From Firmicutes bacterium UBA2595 (GTDB lineage Bacteria; Bacillota; Thermincolia; Thermincolales; UBA2595), in assembly GCA_002339745.1 (NCBI GenBank), contig DDKP01000119.1:6037-17577 (forward strand): DNA of 11,541 nt, read 5' to 3'. The translations under genes were made by a program, and so were the position numbers. Below the pieces are notes generated by a model. It saw only the letters and a list, made by a program, of their open reading frames with translations, searched no databases and was not told where the DNA came from. This document shows positions 6,616 through 11,541 of the stretch, in pieces; the first letter of the stretch is position 1; each line of letters begins with the position of its first letter.

Positions 6616-7626
6616 TTGGAAATAAAAATCATCCGACCTAGAGCCAGAGGCGATGACGGTAAATCCGGCAGGATATCGGAAAAGGATGAAGTCACTCCGG
6701 TTAAGGCACTAACAATTTTTACCGGGCTGGAAAAAAAGAAGGAAAAAATATCCGCCCCGGAAGCTGAAAATAACGGGAAGATATCGGAAATTCTCGGTGA
6801 ACTCGATGATCTCATCGGGCTACAGACGGTTAAAAAACTTGTTTACGAGATTAGAGCGTTTGTCGAAATACAAAGGAGGCGGCAGCAGGAAAAGCTCATC
6901 TCGGAACCCATGACCCTGCACATGGTATTCAAAGGAAACCCGGGGACCGGTAAAACCACGGTTGCCAGGATTATAGGAAGACTGTTCAAAGAAATGAACA
7001 TTCTTTCCAAGGGCCACCTGGTTGAGGTGGAACGGGCTGATTTGGTAGGTGAATACATAGGCCATACAGCTCAGAAAACCCGCGAGCAACTGAAGAGATC
7101 ATTAGGGGGAGTCCTGTTTATTGACGAGGCTTATTCCCTGGCCAGGGGAGGGGAAAAAGACTTTGGCAAGGAGGCAATCGATGTTCTGGTTAAGGCCATG
7201 GAAGACAATAAGGACAACCTGATTCTTATCCTTGCGGGGTACAAAGTGGAAATGAACGAATTCATAAAAACCAATCCGGGACTGAAATCACGGTTTCCGA
7301 TCCATATCGACTTTCCAGACTACAGTGTCCGGGAACTGATGGAAATAGCCTCTCTTATGCTGAGCAAGAGACAATATACCCTTTCAACGGCTGCCGGGGA
7401 GGCTTTGAAGAGAGTTCTTGAACTCCAGACGGGAAAGGGTTATGAACATTCAGGCAATGCCAGGCTGGTAAGGAACCTCATCGAAAAGGCCATCAGAAAG
7501 CAGGCGGTTAGGCTTATAAATAAAAAAGAAATTACCCGGGAAGATTTAATACAGATTAGCGAGGAAGACATAGAAGAAGCCAGGGAACAGCTGTTGAGAG
7601 CGTGCTACAGGCAAAATCAGGCATGA
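6616..7626 (+). CDS. spoVK: Stage V sporulation protein K, AAA+ ATPase
   Basis: 336 residues from the chosen start. A single AAA+ module of the SpoVK/CbbX type shows Walker A GNPGTGKT (107–114), the pore-loop and substrate region HLVEVERADLVGEYIGHTAQ, Walker B VLFIDEA (166–172), and a sensor/arginine-finger region ending GLKSRFP (Arg226). The long match to B. subtilis SpoVK through LVGEYIGHTAQKT and SLARGGEKDFGKEAID makes the identity firm. It is needed for spore maturation in Bacillus; its molecular substrate is not known to me. The first 55 residues are charged and poorly conserved. I chose the TTG at 6616 because AAGGGGG (6600–6606) sits 9 bases upstream. The GTG at 6595 is an in-frame alternative with a weaker site. 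An ATG at 6612 is out of frame. Downstream comes a YnbB-type gene, as in Bacillus but without hflX between. Confidence 0.93.
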   Translation: MEIKIIRPRARGDDGKSGRISEKDEVTPVKALTIFTGLEKKKEKISAPEAENNGKISEILGELDDLIGLQTVKKLVYEIRAFVEIQRRRQQEKLISEPMTLHMVFKGNPGTGKTTVARIIGRLFKEMNILSKGHLVEVERADLVGEYIGHTAQKTREQLKRSLGGVLFIDEAYSLARGGEKDFGKEAIDVLVKAMEDNKDNLILILAGYKVEMNEFIKTNPGLKSRFPIHIDFPDYSVRELMEIASLMLSKRQYTLSTAAGEALKRVLELQTGKGYEHSGNARLVRNLIEKAIRKQAVRLINKKEITREDLIQISEEDIEEAREQLLRACYRQNQA

Positions 7627-7780
7627 AAAGGTTAAAGGAAAATTGCCGGTTATCGCGAAACACTCTTACCAATACCGATGTGATGTCAGAGAACAAGCTT
7701 TGTTAAACCCCACAGTTATTTGTCGGTGGCGGCTTTGCTTCATGTTAAACTGTGCAACCGTAAAACTGGAGGCAATCAGG

Positions 7781-9034
7781 ATGTTTAATAGGAATCTCGA
7801 AGAGTTAGCCAAACAGGTTGAAGAAGACATCAAGCCAGTCTACAATGAACTTGACAGAATCTCGCTGTTGAACCACGCCAAGGTGCTGGATGCATTTCAT
7901 AAAACACGGGTGAGCGAATATCACTTAAAGGGTTCCACCGGATACGGATACGGGGATCCCGGGCGAGAAGCGGTAGAAAAGGTTTTTGCATCCGTTTTCC
8001 GCGCCGAGGCCGCCCTGGTCAGGGGACAGATCAGTTGTGGGACTCATGCCATCAGCGTATGTCTTTTTGGTATCCTGAGGCCCGGGGATGAGCTTCTCTT
8101 TGTGACAGGACAGCCTTATGACACTCTTCAAGAGGTCATTGGAGTGCGCGGTTCGGCTTCCGGAAGTCTCCGTGAATGGGGGATAACTTACCAACAGGTC
8201 AACTTGTTAGGAGACGGCGGAGTTGACGAAGATGGAATAATAAAAAGCCTAAATAACAGAACAAAAGTCGTCATGATCCAGCGTTCCAGGGGTTACGACT
8301 GGCGCCCGGCGGTCGGTATCAAAGAAATAGAAAAGATATGTAAATTGGTCAGAAGTGTCCGTGAAGACATTGTTGTGTTAGTAGATAACTGTTACGGGGA
8401 ATTTGTGGAAGAAAAAGAGCCTATTGAAGCGGGAGCGGACCTGGCGGCAGGTTCGTTAACTAAGAACCCGGGAGGAGGAATCGTTCCCACCGGTGGGTAT
8501 ATTGTGGGCAAAAACCACCTGGTTGAGATGGTGGCCAACAGGATGACGGCGCCGGGCTTAGGCGGGAATGTGGGCGCCAGTCTTGAGTTCAACCGTTGGT
8601 TTTTACAGGGGTTGTTCTTGGCTCCTCATGTGGTTAGTGAAGCTCTCAAGGGATCAGTATTTACAGCTGGCCTGTTTGAACGACTGGGGTATGAGGTTTC
8701 ACCCCGGCATGAGGAGCAAAGGTCGGATATAATCCAGGCTGTCAGGTTGAAAAGTGAAGAAGAAATGGTCGCTTTCTGCCGGGGGCTGCAAAAGGGGTCA
8801 CCGCTGGATGGGCATGTAATACCGGAACCGGTTAACATACCCGGATATGAAGACAAAATAGTCATGGCCGGAGGCACGTTTGTGGCCGGATCTACTATTG
8901 AGCTGAGCGCTGACGGGCCTGTGAGGGAACCCTTCGCAGTTTACATGCAGGGCGGTTTATCCAAGGAATATGTAAAACTGGGAATCATGTCAGCGGCTAA
9001 GGAGTGCCTGTCTGCCGGAGCAAAGAAAGTCTGA
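7781..9034 (+). CDS. PLP-dependent methionine gamma-lyase family protein (YnbB / aluminium-resistance type)
   Basis: 417 residues. This is a fold-type I pyridoxal-phosphate enzyme of the family often labelled aluminium resistance protein or methionine gamma-lyase-like, with B. subtilis YnbB as the relative. Visible features are GYGYGDPGREAVEKVFA (54–70), the SCGTHAI cofactor-binding stretch (85–91), VDNCYGEF (201–208) with the Asp that contacts the pyridine nitrogen, and GSLTKNPGGG with the probable Schiff-base lysine Lys228. The natural substrate is not established; sulfur amino-acid cleavage is a family-level guess. The ATG at 7781 is preceded by GGAGG (7768–7772) at 8 bases and gives the normal N-terminus. 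The frame is open 138 bases further up, to an ATG at 7643, but that extension is not family-like. spoVK lies 154 bases upstream, the same order as in B. subtilis. Confidence 0.9.
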   Translation: MFNRNLEELAKQVEEDIKPVYNELDRISLLNHAKVLDAFHKTRVSEYHLKGSTGYGYGDPGREAVEKVFASVFRAEAALVRGQISCGTHAISVCLFGILRPGDELLFVTGQPYDTLQEVIGVRGSASGSLREWGITYQQVNLLGDGGVDEDGIIKSLNNRTKVVMIQRSRGYDWRPAVGIKEIEKICKLVRSVREDIVVLVDNCYGEFVEEKEPIEAGADLAAGSLTKNPGGGIVPTGGYIVGKNHLVEMVANRMTAPGLGGNVGASLEFNRWFLQGLFLAPHVVSEALKGSVFTAGLFERLGYEVSPRHEEQRSDIIQAVRLKSEEEMVAFCRGLQKGSPLDGHVIPEPVNIPGYEDKIVMAGGTFVAGSTIELSADGPVREPFAVYMQGGLSKEYVKLGIMSAAKECLSAGAKKV

Positions 9035-9102
9035 CTGTTGGGAGGATTTAGTAGATTTGGGTCGAATATAAAAGCATGGGTTAGCGAAAAGGGGGGTGGG
9101 TA

Positions 9103-10047
9103 GTGGAAGCTTTAGAAAACAACAAAGTATTGGTGATTGATGACGATAGGTTTATTGTGAAAGTCATATCCGATTGCCTGGAAAAAGAAGGATTTGTGGT
9201 AAATGTTGCATATGACTTCAATTCCGGGATGGATAAGATATATAATAATGCCCCGGATATAATCCTACTGGATGTTGTTTTACCTGAAATGAACGGGGTA
9301 GAAATATGCAGGTTGCTTAGAAATGATACGAGAACCAGCCATGTTCCGATAATTATGCTAACATCTAAGGTAAACATAGAGGACAAAGTGGCGGGACTTG
9401 ATGCGGGCGCCGATGATTATATCACAAAACCTTTCGAATGTCTTGAACTTATTGCCAGGATTAAAAGCCATATCAGGAGAGCAAAACAGGAAAAATCTTT
9501 TAATCCGCTGACGGAACTCCCGGGAAATCTCCTGATTGAAGAGGAAATCAGGCAAAGGGTCAATGATATCAAAAAGAAGTTTGCAGTCCTTTATATCGAC
9601 CTGGATAATTTTAAGGCTTATAATGATGTTTACGGGTTCCTCAAGGGCGATGAAGTGATTAAGTTTGTAGCTCACATATTGAAGAAGAACATCAAAGAAC
9701 TGGGCAACCCGGATGATTTTATCGGGCATATAGGGGGAGACGATTTTATTGCCATTACTACTCCCAGTAAAGTTGACATAATATGCAAGTCAATCATCAA
9801 TCAGTTCGACAGTACTATATCCCTCTTTTATTCAACGGAGGACCGCAGGCGGGGCTTTATCGTTACCAGGGACCGTTCCAACCAGGAAATCAAGTATCCC
9901 TTTATGACCATTTCCATTGCTATAGTATCCAATGAAAAAAGACATATAAACAGCCATTGGCAAGTGGCGGAAATAGCGGCCGAGATGAAAAAATACGCTA
10001 AGTCGCTGCAGGGAAGCGTATATGTAAAAGACAGAAGGGTAAGGTAA
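9103..10047 (+). CDS. Response regulator with REC and GGDEF-type domain (GGDDF signature)
   Basis: 314 residues. REC domain 7–125: acidic pocket Asp13–Asp15, phosphoacceptor Asp57 in LLDVVLPEMNG, Thr87 in MLTSK and Lys109 in ITKPF, all as in working receivers. After a short linker, a GGDEF-type domain spans about 135–310: LTELPGN, YIDLDNFKAYNDVYG (164–178) with the metal and guanine-binding residues, KGDEVI, and GHIGGDDFIAI with GGDDF at 211–215. The usual Glu at position four is Asp. The inhibitory RxxD site upstream reads NPDD (202–205), so its arginine is missing. It may therefore make c-di-GMP without product inhibition, or be a weak or inactive binding domain. No output DNA-binding domain is present. 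GTG start at 9103, with a G-rich site (AAGGGGGG) upstream. No partner histidine kinase lies in the window. The DUF456 gene follows after 5 bases. Confidence 0.9.
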   Translation: MEALENNKVLVIDDDRFIVKVISDCLEKEGFVVNVAYDFNSGMDKIYNNAPDIILLDVVLPEMNGVEICRLLRNDTRTSHVPIIMLTSKVNIEDKVAGLDAGADDYITKPFECLELIARIKSHIRRAKQEKSFNPLTELPGNLLIEEEIRQRVNDIKKKFAVLYIDLDNFKAYNDVYGFLKGDEVIKFVAHILKKNIKELGNPDDFIGHIGGDDFIAITTPSKVDIICKSIINQFDSTISLFYSTEDRRRGFIVTRDRSNQEIKYPFMTISIAIVSNEKRHINSHWQVAEIAAEMKKYAKSLQGSVYVKDRRVR

Positions 10048-10052
10048 CAAGG

Positions 10053-10541
10053 ATGGAGGGAATGTCGATACTGGTATTTTGGCTGGTCTTAATTGTGATG
10101 GCTGCAGGGGCCCTGGGAACTTTACTGCCGATCATCCCCGGTACTCCGCTGATCTTTTTGGCGGCGCTGATTTACGGCTTTTATGAGGGCTTTAACAAAT
10201 TAACCCCGCTGGTGTTGGTGATTTTATTTGTCTTAATGTTAATGTCATTTGCCATTGATTATTTTGCCGGTATTATAGGCGCAAAAACTTACGGAGCCAG
10301 TAAATACGGGACATGGGGGTCATTCCTGGGTGGCCTGTTGGGTATAATTCTGTTCAATATTCCCGGTCTGCTGGTCGGTCCCTTCATCGGCGCAGTCGCG
10401 GGAGAAATTATTTCAGGGAGAAGGACTGAAGAAGCTGTAAAAGTAGGTTTTGGAACGGTAGTCGGCTTGGCCGGAGGAGCTTTTTTTAAAGTGCTTCTTG
10501 CAATATCAATGATTACTGTTTACGTGGTAAGCGTCGTTTAA
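10053..10541 (+). CDS. DUF456 family integral membrane protein
   Basis: 162 residues, very hydrophobic. Segments that can cross the membrane are at about 5–25, 31–46, 52–73, 88–118 (Gly-rich, possibly re-entrant or two short passes) and 135–160. The pattern GTLLPIIPGTPLIFLAALIYG, seen here in two parts around Pro26–Pro32, and the Gly-rich GAKTYGASKYGTWGS followed by PGLLVGPFIGAVAGEI are typical of the DUF456 family. Family function is unknown; Gly-zipper-like repeats suggest close helix packing. The ATG at 10053 is 5 bases after the preceding stop, with AAGG 8 bases upstream. The in-frame ATG at 10062 is too close to GGAGGG to use it. Probably co-transcribed with the response-regulator gene. 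Confidence 0.88.
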   Translation: MEGMSILVFWLVLIVMAAGALGTLLPIIPGTPLIFLAALIYGFYEGFNKLTPLVLVILFVLMLMSFAIDYFAGIIGAKTYGASKYGTWGSFLGGLLGIILFNIPGLLVGPFIGAVAGEIISGRRTEEAVKVGFGTVVGLAGGAFFKVLLAISMITVYVVSVV

Positions 10542-10624
10542 CCGGTGTTTGAGTAGAAAAAAATTCCGATAAATTTCAGCAATAACCGTTAAAGTTGGAA
10601 AAAAGTTGTTTTACGGAAAACTAA

Positions 10625-10653
10625 ATGTAAACCTCAACAGGATTATATATAAT
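10625..10653 (+). promoter_or_regulatory. Weak candidate promoter before the MvhD-like gene
   Basis: The 160-base A/T-rich gap after the DUF456 gene has a perfect TATAAT at 10648–10653 within TATATATAATAA. No convincing -35 is found 16–18 bases upstream. A start near 10660 would give a leader of about 40 bases. The chance of a random TATAAT in such A/T-rich sequence is high. Confidence 0.3.
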
Positions 10654-10701
10654 AAATTGTAAGAATATTACCGCAAATTTAAGGGCGAGTAAAAGGGTGT
10701 A

Positions 10702-11163
10702 ATGAAGATGATGAAAAACAAAGTGCAGGTACTTCTTTTTATTTGCAAGAACTGTAAAGGAATGACAGATAAGCTGTTACCTGAAATTCAGCTTCATTTT
10801 TCACACAGCCTCAAGGTGTTGCCGGTAACATGCCCTTCCCAGATCGACCCCTTTGTTTACATAAAATTACTGAAAAAAAGCTGTGACGGGATTATTATGG
10901 CGTGTCCAAAGGATGCCTGTTGCTGCCCGGAGAACAAGAAAGTAATTAAGAGGCGTGAAATTGTCAAAGATATGCTGCCGATATTCGGACTTGATAGAGA
11001 AAAGTTCCAGGTAGCCAGCGTTTCACCGTTCTATTGGTCCGAACTCATGAATATAGTGAAGCAGATGATGGCATTGATTAAGACGGAAAACCAGAATCTC
11101 GAAGAAACAAGATACTTGTTTAACGAGGACGATTACTCAAATTCATATAAATGGCTAAATTGA
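10702..11163 (+). CDS. MvhD/FlpD-like (hydrogenase iron-sulfur subunit family) cysteine-rich protein
   Basis: 153 residues. The layout follows the small MvhD/FlpD family that carries a [2Fe-2S] cluster and links hydrogenase or formate dehydrogenase to heterodisulfide reductase. Matching parts are CKNC (15–18) after a hydrophobic strand, VTCPSQIDP with Cys44, the CDGIIMACPKDACCC block (61–75), and KRREIVKDMLPIFGLDREKF followed by VASVSP. Usual members read C-x4-C-His in the third block; here it is C68-x4-C73 followed by two more cysteines in place of His-Tyr. The last 25 residues are acidic and not family-like. No hdrA, hydrogenase or dehydrogenase gene is nearby, so an electron-transfer partner must be elsewhere, or the protein has another role. 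AAGGG at 10693–10697 could serve ATG 10702 or, with better spacing, ATG 10708. Confidence 0.78.
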   Translation: MKMMKNKVQVLLFICKNCKGMTDKLLPEIQLHFSHSLKVLPVTCPSQIDPFVYIKLLKKSCDGIIMACPKDACCCPENKKVIKRREIVKDMLPIFGLDREKFQVASVSPFYWSELMNIVKQMMALIKTENQNLEETRYLFNEDDYSNSYKWLN

Positions 11164-11187
11164 AAAGAGCACCACAGGTGCTCTTTT
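11163..11187. terminator. Bidirectional intrinsic terminator
   Basis: A perfect 11-bp stem, AAAAGAGCACC (11163–11173) with GGTGCTCTTTT (11177–11187), around a three-base ACA loop. The outer A/T pairs provide a T-run on either strand. It overlaps the stop of the MvhD-like gene and lies 18 bases beyond the end of lexA, so it serves both convergent genes. Confidence 0.9.
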
Positions 11188-11205
11188 AGTTTGACGGGTA
11201 CGTTG

Positions 11206-11541
11206 TTAATGTATACGCCGAAATACTCCGATGACCTTACCCAATATCTTTACATCCTTGGTGTATATCGGTTCCATTGAAGCATTTTCCGGCTGAAGCC
11301 TGATATGATCTTTTTCTTTGTAAAAGGTCTTTACTGTGGCTTCATGATCCAGAAGGGCTACTACTATGTCTCCGTTCCTGGCATGGGACTGTTGGCGGAC
11401 CAGTATGTAGTCCCTGTCCAGTATGCCGGCGTCAATCATACTGTTTCCGCGAACCGATAGAATAAACACACTGTCATTATTTACGAAGTCAACCGGTAAA
11501 GGAAAGATGTCATCTATGTTTTCAACGGCAAGAATAGGCTG
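11206..11541 (-). CDS. lexA: LexA repressor, C-terminal peptidase domain (5' end outside window)
   Basis: The - strand frame is open to the window edge, so only the last 111 residues are visible. The fragment starts QPILAVENIDDIFPLP, just after the point where LexA is normally cleaved (Ala-Gly). It contains the catalytic serine in RGNSMIDAGI (Ser34 of the fragment) and the catalytic lysine in EATVKTFYKE (Lys71). The C-terminal LQPENASMEPI and GKVIGVFRRI segments are typical. It is the self-cleaving S24-type domain of the SOS repressor; the DNA-binding winged helix would lie outside the window. The LexA-type promoter box expected in front of the gene is also outside. The internal GTG at 11469 is not the start. 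The gene converges on the MvhD-like gene. Confidence 0.95.
   Translation of the reverse strand, partial: QPILAVENIDDIFPLPVDFVNNDSVFILSVRGNSMIDAGILDRDYILVRQQSHARNGDIVVALLDHEATVKTFYKEKDHIRLQPENASMEPIYTKDVKILGKVIGVFRRIH

Noticed and set aside
7643..7780. Upstream extension of the YnbB-like frame from ATG 7643
   Set aside because: The 46 extra residues are Cys/Arg-rich and not family-like. The ATG at 7781 has a strong GGAGG site and gives the expected N-terminus.
9081..9386. 101-codon - strand open frame across the start of the response regulator
   Set aside because: Antisense to a clear REC domain, with no recognisable product.
10601..10622. Hairpin GTTTT-ACGG-AAAAC after the DUF456 gene as a terminator
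   Set aside because: The stem is only 5 A/T-rich pairs and no T-run follows it.
10637..10666. SigH-like promoter (AGGATTA followed by GAAT) before the MvhD-like gene
   Set aside because: The gap between the two elements is about 14 bases instead of 11–12, and the purine expected upstream of GAAT is a T.

Overview
The window reads as chromosomal DNA of a spore-forming, probably anaerobic member of the Firmicutes (Clostridia, perhaps Peptococcaceae-like). The reasons are a clear spoVK gene, the mutL–miaA–hfq order, strong purine-rich ribosome binding sites, GTG/TTG starts, and a small MvhD-type iron-sulfur protein of the kind found in anaerobes. The neighbourhood resembles the Bacillus subtilis region that carries mutL–miaA–hfq and, a little further on, spoVK–hflX–ynbB–glnRA–lexA. 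Here hflX and glnRA are not seen. I cannot name the species. No insertion sequence, prophage, CRISPR array, tRNA or rRNA was recognised.

Region 1 (1–5890, + strand) looks like one operon: the 3' end of a hydantoinase/oxoprolinase-family gene, a histone-deacetylase-like hydrolase with a C-terminal four-cysteine extension, mutL, an RsmJ-like methyltransferase, miaA and hfq. The first five genes overlap or lie 1 base apart. miaA and hfq are 35 bases apart. A hairpin terminator follows hfq and also serves the convergent HU gene.

Region 2 (5891–6615) holds an HU-family gene on the - strand with a long leader. The leader carries a convincing cyclic-di-GMP-I (GEMM-I) riboswitch aptamer followed by an intrinsic terminator. 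The riboswitch promoter overlaps, back to back, a candidate promoter for the + strand gene spoVK. A second candidate promoter lies close to HU, so it is open whether the riboswitch controls HU or produces a separate short RNA.

Region 3 (6616–10541, + strand) has spoVK, a PLP-dependent protein of the methionine gamma-lyase (YnbB) family, a response regulator fused to a GGDEF-type domain with a GGDDF signature and no inhibitory-site arginine, and a DUF456 membrane protein. The REC–GGDEF protein is a possible maker of the signal read by the riboswitch about 2.6 kb away.

Region 4 (10542–11541) has a lone MvhD/FlpD-like cysteine-rich protein on the + strand, a bidirectional terminator, and the C-terminal part of lexA on the - strand, cut by the window edge.

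The best candidate for something unusual is the c-di-GMP riboswitch/terminator in front of a nucleoid-protein gene, divergent from a sporulation gene and near a REC–GGDEF protein.
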